Assembly (NCBI GenBank): GCA_938014865.1
Contig: CALLQJ010000431.1
Coordinates: 1 to 8,738 of the forward strand
Source: an uncultured Fastidiosipila sp.
GTDB taxonomy: Bacteria > Bacillota > Clostridia > Saccharofermentanales > Fastidiosipilaceae
Direction: 5' to 3'
DNA: 8,738 nucleotides
The notes under the pieces are model-generated. The model was not told the origin of the DNA and did no database searches. It saw only the letters and a list, made by a program, of their open reading frames with translations. The translations under genes were made by a program, and so were the position numbers. Positions 1 to 6,389 of this stretch are shown in pieces (position 1 is the first letter of the stretch; the number at the start of each line of letters is the position of its first letter).

Positions 1-1063
1 CCCATTTGTAATCAAAGCCCAGCCCCCCTTCGTCAACGGGGGAGGTGACCTTGGGGTAGGCGGAGGAGTCTTCGGCGATCAGGAGAATATCCGGGGCAAT
101 TTCTTTGATCCCCTTATTCATCACTTGTAAAAATTCAATCGCCGCCCGGTTTTCGCCGCGGGCCGTATCGCCCTGCCAGTAAATCATATTGCGGATGGCA
201 TCCATGCGGATGCCGTCAAAATGAAAGGCCTGAAGCCAGTACAAGACCGCGGACTGCAGGAAGCTTCTCACCTCGCCCCGGCCGTAATTAAAGTTCTTGC
301 TGCCCCACTCGTTATAGCCCACGGAAGGGTGCGGGTATTCATATAAAGGGCTGCCGTCATAATCCGCCAGGCCGAAATCGTCCACGGCAAAATGCGTCAG
401 CGGAAAGTCAATGAGAACGCCGATGCCTTTCTGATGCAGGTAATCCACCAGGTATTTCAAGTCGTCGGGCGTGCCGTAGCGGGCCGTCGGTGCAAAAAAG
501 CCCGTCGCCTGATAGCCCCAGCTGGAATCGGCCGGATACTCGCAAAGGGGCATAAATTCCACGTAGTTAAAGCCGTGCTCCAGAAGATATTCGGCCAAGG
601 GCGCCGCGATGCTGCGGTAGGTATCTGCGCCGTCACGCCAGGAGCCGATGTGCACTTCGTAAATATTCAAAGGCTCATTCAGCCGGGTCGTCCGCCGGCG
701 CATCCAGCGGGCATCCGAAAAACGGTAGGCGTCCCGGTCGTAGACGATCGAGGCGGTGTGAGGCGGTCCCTCGCTGCGGAAAGCATAAGGATCACTGCGG
801 TCAAGGGAGCGGCCTTTTTTCTCATAAATACGGTATTTATACATCATCCCGGGCTTTGCTTCCGGAATGGTGATCTCGTAGAAATTGCCGTCAGCGGTCG
901 TCTGCATGGGCGTATCGTTCCAGCCGTTGAATTCGCCGATGATGCTGACTTTTTCTGCATTCGGCGCAAAGGTCCGGAAACGGACGCCGCCTTTTACCAA
1001 AGCCGCCCCTAATTCATCTTCCGCATTGAAACTCAACCCTCGGTAAAAAGCATAAAGATCCAT
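1..1063 (-). CDS. glgB: 1,4-alpha-glucan branching enzyme, 5' part (runs off left edge)
   Basis: Encodes the first 354 residues of a GH13 glycogen branching enzyme, which cuts alpha-1,4-glucan chains and re-attaches them through alpha-1,6 links in cytoplasmic glycogen synthesis. Residues about 20-110 form the N-terminal CBM48 beta-sandwich (FRTFAPNAEKVSIIGEFNGW), followed by the catalytic barrel. Visible GH13 motifs are region I (IDFPLTHF, D219 and H224), region II (GIRMDAI, nucleophile D288) and region III (IAEDSSAYP, acid/base E331). The text GYNEWGSKNFNYGRGEVRSF and YWQGDTARGEN follows the clostridial form of GlgB. The start at 1063 is supported by AAGGAG seven bases upstream and by the family-like N-terminus MDLYAFYRGLSFNAEDELG. 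The protein is usually above 600 residues, so the last 250-300 are outside the window. Region I reads DFPLTHF, where DWVPGHF or DFVPVHF is more usual. Other glycogen genes may lie downstream, beyond the edge (inference). Confidence 0.95.
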   Translation of the reverse strand, partial: MDLYAFYRGLSFNAEDELGAALVKGGVRFRTFAPNAEKVSIIGEFNGWNDTPMQTTADGNFYEITIPEAKPGMMYKYRIYEKKGRSLDRSDPYAFRSEGPPHTASIVYDRDAYRFSDARWMRRRTTRLNEPLNIYEVHIGSWRDGADTYRSIAAPLAEYLLEHGFNYVEFMPLCEYPADSSWGYQATGFFAPTARYGTPDDLKYLVDYLHQKGIGVLIDFPLTHFAVDDFGLADYDGSPLYEYPHPSVGYNEWGSKNFNYGRGEVRSFLQSAVLYWLQAFHFDGIRMDAIRNMIYWQGDTARGENRAAIEFLQVMNKGIKEIAPDILLIAEDSSAYPKVTSPVDEGGLGFDYKW

Positions 1064-1069
1064 AATCCG

Positions 1070-1075
1070 CTCCTT
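1070..1075 (-). promoter_or_regulatory. Ribosome-binding site of glgB
   Basis: AAGGAG on the minus strand, six bases before the ATG at 1063. It fixes the start of the branching enzyme. Confidence 0.75.
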
Positions 1076-1120
1076 CGTTCTGGCAATAATCGACTCGCGT
1101 CGCATAAGTCATTTTTATTC

Positions 1121-1149
1121 ATTATAATAAGGAGCAAAGAGCTGTACAA
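1121..1149 (-). promoter_or_regulatory. Candidate sigma-A promoter of glgB
   Basis: On the minus strand, TTGTAC (1149-1144) and a perfect TATAAT (1126-1121) are separated by exactly 17 bases. The -10 matches 6/6 and the -35 only 3/6. Transcription would begin near 1114, giving a leader of about 50 bases before glgB. The same AT-rich patch also reads TATAAT on the plus strand (1123-1128), so it could serve tetR, but no acceptable -35 precedes it there. Confidence 0.45.
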
Positions 1150-1164
1150 TCTGCGATTTCTGAC

Positions 1165-1186
1165 AAGCGTCTTTTAAACGACGCTT
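1165..1186. promoter_or_regulatory. 22-bp palindrome, candidate TetR operator
   Basis: The half-sites AAGCGTC and GACGCTT flank a TTTTAAAC centre. Of the 11 mirrored base pairs only one (1172/1179) fails to match, so the element is symmetric over 22 bp. It lies in the divergent spacer, 58 bp before the chosen tetR start and 102 bp before glgB. TetR-family dimers commonly bind palindromes of this size next to their own gene, which suggests autoregulation and perhaps control of glgB. There is no T-run, so a terminator role is unlikely. Confidence 0.5.
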
Positions 1187-1243
1187 CCGAAAAATCGTTG
1201 CATAAATCGCGCAATGCCGAGGGCCGAAGAAAGGGTATTTCTC

Positions 1244-1762
1244 ATGGATTTACGTGTCAAACGCACCCGCCGCAGCATCATGAATGCTTTTATTCACCTG
1301 AGGGCCGAGCGCCCCATCGAGAAAATCACCGTGAAAGAACTCGCGGAAAAAGCCATGATCAACAAAGCCACGTTTTATCTGCATTATAAGGATATTTACG
1401 ATCTTTCCGAGCAGCTTGAAGATGAACTCTTAGACGAGTCGCTGGCGGAAATTCCCGAAGAAGCCTTTTTAGAGCCGGACGGCTTCCGGCAGATGGCGTT
1501 TATCTTTTCCTCGCAAAGCGAATTATTCACCACGCTGTTTTCGGGCTCCAGGGTCGACCATGCGGTCCGCAAACTGGACCGCAAGATAAAAGAAATTATT
1601 TTTGCGCAGCGCCCGGACCTCACAGACGATTTAGCCGCCAACGCCAACACGACGGCGGCCATCTACGGCTGTTTTCACGCCTTCTTTCTTTATAAAAACG
1701 AAGATTTTGATACCGTCACCGAAGCCTTGGCGGAATTCTGCACGGGGAAAATCTTATCCTGA
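1244..1762 (+). CDS. TetR/AcrR-family transcriptional regulator
   Basis: A 172-residue DNA-binding protein. Residues about 8-50 are the TetR N-terminal domain: RTRRSIMNAFIHL is helix 1, and ITVKELAEKAMINKATFYLHY (helices 2-3, residues 28-48) is the helix-turn-helix with the family hallmark TFYxHY. The remaining helical part (FRQMAFIFSSQSELFTTLF and following) is the ligand-binding/dimerisation domain; it is too variable to name a ligand. An in-frame ATG lies ten codons earlier at 1214, but no ribosome-binding site precedes it, while AAAGGG (1230-1235) stands eight bases before the ATG at 1244 and gives a typical TetR N-terminus (MDLRVKRTRRSI). The gene is divergent from glgB, with a 22-bp palindrome between them, and its stop is 4 bp from that of the convergent macro-domain gene. 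Its targets are unknown; itself, glgB or a distant operon are all possible. Confidence 0.9.
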   Translation: MDLRVKRTRRSIMNAFIHLRAERPIEKITVKELAEKAMINKATFYLHYKDIYDLSEQLEDELLDESLAEIPEEAFLEPDGFRQMAFIFSSQSELFTTLFSGSRVDHAVRKLDRKIKEIIFAQRPDLTDDLAANANTTAAIYGCFHAFFLYKNEDFDTVTEALAEFCTGKILS

Positions 1763-1766
1763 TGCT

Positions 1767-2693
1767 TCAGAAAGCGGAGCCGAGCTGCGGCAGCTCATAA
1801 GCAAAAAGCACGCGGTTGATGCGGAAGAGATCAAAGATCTTTTCCTCTGCAAAAAAGAGCAAAAGCAGAGCGTAAGGGCGGTCCGGAGAAAGCGGGCAGC
1901 CGGGCTTTTGCAGGAGCGTCTTCAGCGCTTCGGGTGAAAGCTCTGAGGCGAAGGCCGAGGCCAAAAGCTCCGTGACAGAAGGCTGCGTCTTTCCGGAGAC
2001 TAAGACTTTGAAGCGTTCTTCCGGGATATTGGCCTTCCGGCTGAAGGGTTCCGGACGAAGACTCTTTTCTCGAAGCATCCTTTTTAAATGCTCGGCGAAG
2101 CCGGCGGCTTCCCCTTTAAGTTCTGCCGGGATGTTCCTTTCTTGTCGCAGGTCCCGGAGGGACATGCCGGCCTTGTTGAGGCGTTCGGCAATCTTCTGCT
2201 GCTTTGCTTCCGGAAGCTTCTTGGCGTCTTCATCGAAGATCACCAGATAGAGCATCATCTCTTCCTCGGCCGTCAGAAGATAAGAAGAAAGTTCCTCTCT
2301 TGCGATGCGAATGGCCTCTTCTTTCGGGTAGGCGTAGACACCGGCGGAAATCAAGGGAAAGGCCAGACTTTTAATCCCCTGTTCCCGAGCCAGCTCCAGC
2401 GAGCGGCGGTAGCAGGAACGCAGCAATTCTTCTTCACCATGTCCCCCGCCCCGCCAGATCGGGCCGACCGTATGGATGACGTAGTCCGCGGGCAGCTTAT
2501 AGCCTTTCGTGAGCTTGGCATCGCCGGTCCGGCAGCCGCCCAGTCCGCGGCATTCTTCTAAAAGCTCCGGGCCGGCCGCCCGGTGGATGGCCCCGTCCAC
2601 CCCGCCGCCTCCGAGAAGCGTTTCATTCGCGGCATTCGCGATGGCCTCCGTCGGAAGGCGGGTAATATCGTCTTGAATAAATTGTAAAGGCAT
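1767..2693 (-). CDS. Macro-domain ADP-ribose-binding protein with C-terminal XRE-like domain
   Basis: A 308-residue cytoplasmic protein. Residues 1 to about 170 are a macro domain of the YmdB/O-acetyl-ADP-ribose deacetylase type: NAANETLLGGGGVDGAIHRA (residues 20-39, with N20, N23 and D33 in the positions of the ligand and catalytic residues of that group), the IHTVGPIW strand, and the phosphate-binding loop SAGVYAYP (116-123). Such domains bind ADP-ribose and often hydrolyse O-acetyl-ADP-ribose or ADP-ribosyl groups. From about 200 onward is a helical module (KANIPEERFKVLVSGKTQPS, then LASAFASELSPEALKTLLQK and a tail ending YELPQLG) that resembles the XRE-like extension fused to macro domains in other Firmicutes. 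Its helix-turn-helix character is inferred from pattern only. GGGAGG six bases before the ATG supports the start. It lies 68 bp after the permease gene and is probably co-transcribed with it. Substrate and target are unknown. Confidence 0.9.
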   Translation of the reverse strand: MPLQFIQDDITRLPTEAIANAANETLLGGGGVDGAIHRAAGPELLEECRGLGGCRTGDAKLTKGYKLPADYVIHTVGPIWRGGGHGEEELLRSCYRRSLELAREQGIKSLAFPLISAGVYAYPKEEAIRIAREELSSYLLTAEEEMMLYLVIFDEDAKKLPEAKQQKIAERLNKAGMSLRDLRQERNIPAELKGEAAGFAEHLKRMLREKSLRPEPFSRKANIPEERFKVLVSGKTQPSVTELLASAFASELSPEALKTLLQKPGCPLSPDRPYALLLLFFAEEKIFDLFRINRVLFAYELPQLGSAF

Positions 2694-2761
2694 AATTTCC
2701 TCCCGGGTAAAAGCTTAGCACAGAGAAGGCTTCAGCGTTCTTTCGGACCCGCCTCTTCCCT

Positions 2762-4165
2762 TTATTTTTTATCGGACGCGTCGCCGCGCCCCCCTTTGAT
2801 TTCACCCGCCGTCACGGCTCCCTCCGCCTTTTTAAGTACATTCTTGCGGTAGATCAGGTAGTAGACGAGCCCCAGAAGAATCCAGACGCCCAGGAAAATG
2901 CGGGCTTCTTTCCCTAAGAAGGCAGGCGATCCGGGAATGATCAAAAGGAGTATGAAGATAATGCTCATCAGCATGCCGATGCCGACCGGGATCTTCGCTT
3001 TCGCTTGCCGGACGCGGCGGAAGGAAATAAAACAAACATAAAAGTAGGCCAAAGCGGCCAGGACCGAGGACATGTCCACGATATAGCCGATTACGGGACG
3101 GCCGAACCAGGGAGCAATGAGGGACACAGCGGCCACAAAATACAAGGCATTGGATTTGACCCGGTATCGATTGCTCTTCCCGAAGGCCTCCGGCAGCATC
3201 TTATAATCCGCCAGCGCCGCGAAAAGCCGGGCCGAGGCCAGGAGAAAGCCGTTGATGCCCGCACTGACGGCGGCAAATAAAGCGATCACCAGCGCGATGA
3301 AACCGGGCCGGCCCAGGTAAAATAAGATGGCTTCGCCGAGCGCCCATTCTTTTTCGGCCGCTTCGGCGGGACTGTAGGCCAGAGCCGTCATCGTCGAGAG
3401 CAGGGAATACATCAGAACCCCGCAAACAATCCCTAAAACCGCAAAGAGCGAGGCCTTTTTCTGATCAAAGCCCAGGTCCGTGACGACCTGGGGGATCACG
3501 TCAAAACCTACAAACAAGAACGGGACGATCGCGAGGACCGGGGCGACTTTGTAAAAGCTTACTTTCCCCGCTGCAATGTAGGTCTCCCGGAACTTCGAAA
3601 GATCCGTAATGTTCAGCATGATGATAAACAAAACCACGGAGACTCCGATGAGGGCGACGGTCAGAAGATTCTGCACAAAGGAACTCATGCTCACGCCGCG
3701 CAGATTAATCCAGGTGAAAATCAGCAGGATAGCGCTCGCAATGAGCACATCCGCCAGGTAAATTTCCGTGCCGCCGATGCTGTAAAGATAGACCCAATTC
3801 ATTTTTTCGCCGAAGAGCACCCGGAATATCTGCACAAAGGCGGTCGCATTTAAAGGGACGATGGAAAGGTAACACAAGACCAGGCCCCAGCCGCAGATGA
3901 AGCCGTGGGTGGGCCCTAAGTAGCGGAAGGTGTAGGCAAATTCGCCGCCGTCTTCGCGCTGATCCGTCATCATATGATGGTAGCCGGCCTGAATAAAAAT
4001 GACCGCGATGCCGCCGATCACGAAAGCCAGGACCGTCCTCAGCAGCCCTGCCTCAGGCAGAAATTTCGAGCCCGGGAGCGTGAAGGAGCCCCAGCCGATG
4101 ATCGAGCCTATGACCAGACTCAGGATGTCAAACTTCGTGAATTGTTCTTCTTTTCGTTTTATCAT
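2762..4165 (-). CDS. APC-superfamily amino-acid permease
   Basis: A 467-residue integral membrane transporter. Twelve hydrophobic segments can be counted, starting about residue 14 and ending about 446, with a short charged C-terminal tail (GGRGDASDKK). TM1 carries the unwound substrate-binding signature IGSIIGWGSFTLPG, a variant of the APC GxGIF motif, and the loop after TM2 has GGEFAYTFRYLGP, the GGxYxxxxxxxGP-like motif of the family. It probably imports amino acids or related amines by cation symport or exchange; the substrate cannot be read from the sequence. The start is backed by AGGAG and a GAGG-like purine tract 7-14 bases upstream. The gene is preceded by a spacer with a terminator, a tandem repeat and a hairpin, and is followed at 68 bp by the macro-domain gene with no clear terminator between, so the two probably form an operon. 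Confidence 0.9.
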   Translation of the reverse strand: MIKRKEEQFTKFDILSLVIGSIIGWGSFTLPGSKFLPEAGLLRTVLAFVIGGIAVIFIQAGYHHMMTDQREDGGEFAYTFRYLGPTHGFICGWGLVLCYLSIVPLNATAFVQIFRVLFGEKMNWVYLYSIGGTEIYLADVLIASAILLIFTWINLRGVSMSSFVQNLLTVALIGVSVVLFIIMLNITDLSKFRETYIAAGKVSFYKVAPVLAIVPFLFVGFDVIPQVVTDLGFDQKKASLFAVLGIVCGVLMYSLLSTMTALAYSPAEAAEKEWALGEAILFYLGRPGFIALVIALFAAVSAGINGFLLASARLFAALADYKMLPEAFGKSNRYRVKSNALYFVAAVSLIAPWFGRPVIGYIVDMSSVLAALAYFYVCFISFRRVRQAKAKIPVGIGMLMSIIFILLLIIPGSPAFLGKEARIFLGVWILLGLVYYLIYRKNVLKKAEGAVTAGEIKGGRGDASDKK

Positions 4166-4188
4166 GCTGCCCCTCTCCTGCCGTGTTT

Positions 4189-4222
4189 AAAGGCCTCAGC
4201 AAGTGCCGAAGCACGCGCCTTT
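4189..4222. promoter_or_regulatory. TTCG-loop hairpin in the permease leader
   Basis: Outer arms AAAGGC (4189-4194) and GCCTTT (4217-4222) enclose an inner perfect stem GTGC/GCAC (4203-4206 with 4211-4214) capped on the minus strand by TTCG. The internal loop is asymmetric (8 and 2 bases). On the minus strand it ends about ten bases before the permease ribosome-binding site, with no T-run after it. On the plus strand it is followed only by a fourth T. It may be a leader structure affecting translation, or a degraded terminator. Confidence 0.4.
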
Positions 4223-4223
4223 T

Positions 4224-4260
4224 AGCCGGGCTTTGATTAATCAAGCCGGGCTTTGATTAA
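4224..4260. repeat. 17-bp direct tandem repeat, 20-bp period
   Basis: AGCCGGGCTTTGATTAA occurs exactly at 4224-4240 and again at 4244-4260, separated by TCA. The junction creates a perfect 12-bp palindrome, TTGATTAATCAA (4233-4244). The second copy runs directly into the A-tract that forms the T-run of the adjacent terminator on the minus strand. The pair lies upstream of the permease, so it may be a double regulator site on one face of the helix, or simply a local duplication. Confidence 0.8.
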
Positions 4261-4284
4261 AAAACAGCCGGCCCGAAGGCCGGC
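4257..4284 (-). terminator. Intrinsic terminator of the CoA-disulfide reductase gene
   Basis: On the minus strand GCCGGCC, a TTCG tetraloop and GGCCGGC form a perfect 7-bp GC stem, followed after TG by six T residues. It begins 25 bases after the reductase stop codon and should isolate that gene from the permease downstream. Confidence 0.9.
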
Positions 4285-4308
4285 CGGGGATGGTCTGATC
4301 AAGCCTGA

Positions 4309-5997
4309 TCAATTGAAATTGTAGGCCGTGACGATCGGCTCGCGCCCTTCCGTCTGATCGGCGAAATATTCGTAGACGCAAAGGCCTAAGAAAGAACCGT
4401 CCATGTTGATCGGCTGATAGCCTCTTTGCATCAGTGCGCGGCACATATTGTAGGAGCGCTGCGAGGAACGGCAGTGGATATAAACCGGCTGATCCTTGGG
4501 AATCTCGTCGAGCCGGTCTCTGAACTGACTCAGCGGGATATTGTGTGCCCCTTTGATGTGGCCGGCTTCATATTCGCCTTCTTCGCGGGCGTCGATGATA
4601 AAGGCGCCGTCTTCAGCCAAGCCGCGGATGTCTTCCACGTGGACATGCTTCATATCCCCGTTCAGAATATTCAGGCCGACCAGGGCCGCATGATTGAGCG
4701 CATCTTTGGCGGTGCCGTAAACCGGCGAATAGCAGAGCTCGAGTTCTTTCAGATCTTCCAGATTGGCGTGCATCATGATCATCGCCGCCATGACGTCTGC
4801 GCGTTTATCGGCCGCGCCCTTGCCGATGACCTGGGCCCCCAGGAGCTGACCGGAGGGATAGCCGAAGAGGACCTTGGTGAAAAGCGGCGCAGCGCCCGGG
4901 ATCAGGCCGACGTGGTCCATGGGAATGACGTAGGCATAGTCATAGGGAATGCCGGCTGCTTTGAGTTCTTTTTCATTCATGCCGGTGGACGCCGCATTAA
5001 GGTCAAAGACCCGCAGCACCGATGAGGTAATGACGCCGGTATTGCGGTAGGTTCTGCCGTAAATGTGGTCGGCGGCGGCACGGGCCTGACGCTGGGCGGG
5101 GCCTGCCATCGCAAGCCGCATCGGCTTTCCGGTGAAGAAGGAATGGACTTCGATCGCATCGCCGACGGCGTAAATATCGGGGTCACTCGTTTGATAGTGG
5201 TGGTTGACTTTGATCGCCCCGTCTACGCCGAGTTCGAGGCCGGCTTGTTTGGCGAGGGTATTTTCGGGTTCTACCCCGATGGCCATAATGACCGCATCGG
5301 CATTGATTTCTTTGCCGTCTTCGAGCACGACCGTATTATCACCGACGGACTTGACGCCGTCGCCGAGGATGAGGTCGACGCCCTGATCATAGAGCTCACG
5401 ATGCAGGATCTGGGCCATGTCGTGGTCGAAGGGTGCCATCACCTGATCGGCCTTCTCGATGAGGTGGACTTTCTTGCCGGCGTGCACGAGGTTTTCGCTC
5501 ACTTCCATGCCGATGAAGCCGGCTCCGATGACCGCCACTTCTTCGGCATCTTTCATGGCGTCTTTGATTTTCACGACGTCTACAACATTTCTTAAGACGT
5601 AGACATTTTCGTGTTCAATGCCTTCGATGCTTTCGGGCAGAATCGGGTTCGCGCCGGGCGAGAGCACGAGCACATCATAGGCTTCTTCTGCCGTCTCCCC
5701 CGTCTTGAGGTCTTTGACCTCAATGGTCTTCTTTTCGCGGTCGATCGAGAGCACTTCATGATTGACCTCCGCCCGGATGCGGTACTGATGCCAGAAGACG
5801 TCGGGATTCATCAGGACAAGGTCCTCGGAATTTTCGACGACATCACTCAGATGAAAGGGCAGCGCACAGTTGGAAAAGGAAACATGCGGTCCTCTTTCAT
5901 ACATAATAATTTCAGCAAATTCATCCAGCCTTCTGGCCCGGGCAGCAACGGATGCACCGCCTGCGACTCCGCCAACGATTAGTATGCGTTTTGACAT
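4309..5997 (-). CDS. CoA-disulfide reductase / NADH:polysulfide reductase-like flavoprotein with rhodanese domain
   Basis: A 562-residue cytoplasmic flavoenzyme. It opens with the FAD Rossmann motif GGVAGGAS (9-16), followed by SFSNCALPF with the single redox cysteine C44 typical of CoA-disulfide reductases. The NAD(P)H-binding motif GAGFIGME starts at G158, a second FAD motif (DIYAVGDAIE) is near 275-284, and the dimerisation domain follows. Residues about 460-555 are a rhodanese domain with IDAREEGEYEAGHIKGAHNI and the active-site loop HCRSSQRS (C509). Family members use NAD(P)H to reduce CoA disulfide, CoA persulfide or polysulfide, with the rhodanese part passing sulfane sulfur. Which substrate is used here cannot be decided. 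AGGAGG seven bases before the ATG sets the start. The gene has its own candidate promoter and a strong terminator, so it is probably monocistronic. A role in thiol balance or sulfur respiration is inference from the family. Confidence 0.93.
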   Translation of the reverse strand: MSKRILIVGGVAGGASVAARARRLDEFAEIIMYERGPHVSFSNCALPFHLSDVVENSEDLVLMNPDVFWHQYRIRAEVNHEVLSIDREKKTIEVKDLKTGETAEEAYDVLVLSPGANPILPESIEGIEHENVYVLRNVVDVVKIKDAMKDAEEVAVIGAGFIGMEVSENLVHAGKKVHLIEKADQVMAPFDHDMAQILHRELYDQGVDLILGDGVKSVGDNTVVLEDGKEINADAVIMAIGVEPENTLAKQAGLELGVDGAIKVNHHYQTSDPDIYAVGDAIEVHSFFTGKPMRLAMAGPAQRQARAAADHIYGRTYRNTGVITSSVLRVFDLNAASTGMNEKELKAAGIPYDYAYVIPMDHVGLIPGAAPLFTKVLFGYPSGQLLGAQVIGKGAADKRADVMAAMIMMHANLEDLKELELCYSPVYGTAKDALNHAALVGLNILNGDMKHVHVEDIRGLAEDGAFIIDAREEGEYEAGHIKGAHNIPLSQFRDRLDEIPKDQPVYIHCRSSQRSYNMCRALMQRGYQPINMDGSFLGLCVYEYFADQTEGREPIVTAYNFN

Positions 5998-6044
5998 AAA
6001 CAGCCTCCTGTATGTTTAATAATGATTCAGTGATTTTTATCGGA

Positions 6045-6053
6045 CTTATAGCA
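6045..6053 (-). promoter_or_regulatory. Candidate extended -10 promoter of the CoA-disulfide reductase gene
   Basis: Minus strand TGCTATAAG matches the extended -10 form TGnTATAAT with one mismatch. No good -35 hexamer is found 17 bases upstream, which extended -10 promoters tolerate. Transcription would begin near 6038, giving a leader of about 40 bases that ends in the AGGAGG site. Confidence 0.4.
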
Positions 6054-6186
6054 TTCATACTAGCATAAGGGCCCGGAATTGAAGGGCTTTTTCTGACGTT
6101 TTCACAAAAATGACAGAACTTTCAAGTGAAGGGCGGGAAACGGGCCCGGGGCTCGGCTTTGAGGGATAATTAAAAGGGTTTTCGGG

Positions 6187-6222
6187 CTTTTTCCGGCGGC
6201 TTTGAAAGGATCTTTTTCCGGC
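6187..6222. repeat. 11-bp direct repeat in the divergent spacer
   Basis: CTTTTTCCGGC occurs at 6187-6197 and at 6212-6222, 25 bp apart start to start. The intervening bases include GGCTTTGAAAGGAT. No hairpin of useful strength is formed. It could be a regulator site or chance in a compositionally biased patch. Confidence 0.5.
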
Positions 6223-6324
6223 CTGCTTCTCTTTGTAAATAGACGCTCCGGCTTAATTTTCTGTTTTTTCATGGATATGTAATACAATTATTGCGCCGAA
6301 TCCCTAATCTATTGTTAGAATGAA

Positions 6325-6330
6325 TATAAA
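6325..6330 (+). promoter_or_regulatory. Possible -10 element of the acyl-CoA synthetase gene
   Basis: TATAAA matches the -10 consensus 5/6 and lies in the AT-rich part of the spacer, 60 bases before the start codon, but there is no recognisable -35 at 16-18 bases. TTGCGC (6291) with TAGAAT (6316) is a weaker alternative with a 19-base spacer. Confidence 0.25.
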
Positions 6331-6389
6331 GACTGCTTAAATTTACTTAAGAAAAAAGAATGACATGACCTAATCGGAGATGATGCTTT

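Larger units (their letters stand above)
5998..6389. other. Divergent intergenic region between the reductase and the acyl-CoA synthetase
   Basis: A 392-bp spacer without a convincing gene. It holds the reductase leader and promoter on the left, a central GC-rich part (about 6125-6225) with an 11-bp direct repeat, and an AT-rich right third (about 6255-6375) that should carry the synthetase promoter. A short basic minus-strand reading frame of about 56-61 codons crosses 6102-6287, but it starts at TTG or ATG with no ribosome-binding site and was not accepted. Confidence 0.7.

Noticed and set aside
392..1012. Plus-strand 206-codon reading frame inside glgB
   Set aside because: It is antisense to a well-recognised branching enzyme, has no ribosome-binding site and resembles no family I know; it follows from the codon bias of glgB.
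1214..1243. Earlier in-frame ATG for tetR
   Set aside because: No ribosome-binding site upstream, and the extra ten residues do not fit the family N-terminus; the ATG at 1244 has AAAGGG at good spacing.
1782..1796. Perfect inverted repeat GAGCTG-CGG-CAGCTC as a terminator
   Set aside because: It encodes part of the macro-protein C-terminus (YELPQLG) and has a 3-base loop and no T-run on either strand.
2694..2761. Possible terminator or promoter between permease and macro-domain genes
   Set aside because: Only weak AAGC/GCTT pairing is seen, without a proper stem and T-run, and no -35/-10 pair is recognisable.
4295..4312. Repeated CTGATCAA at the end of the reductase gene
   Set aside because: Only 8 bp, partly inside the coding sequence and stop; likely chance.
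4426..5982. Several plus-strand reading frames of 123-199 codons opposite the CoA-disulfide reductase gene
   Set aside because: All are antisense to a clear flavoenzyme with complete motifs; long antisense frames are expected with this codon use.
6102..6287. Minus-strand small basic reading frame of about 56-61 codons in the divergent spacer
   Set aside because: No Shine-Dalgarno before its TTG or ATG start, low-complexity lysine/proline-rich composition and no recognisable domain.
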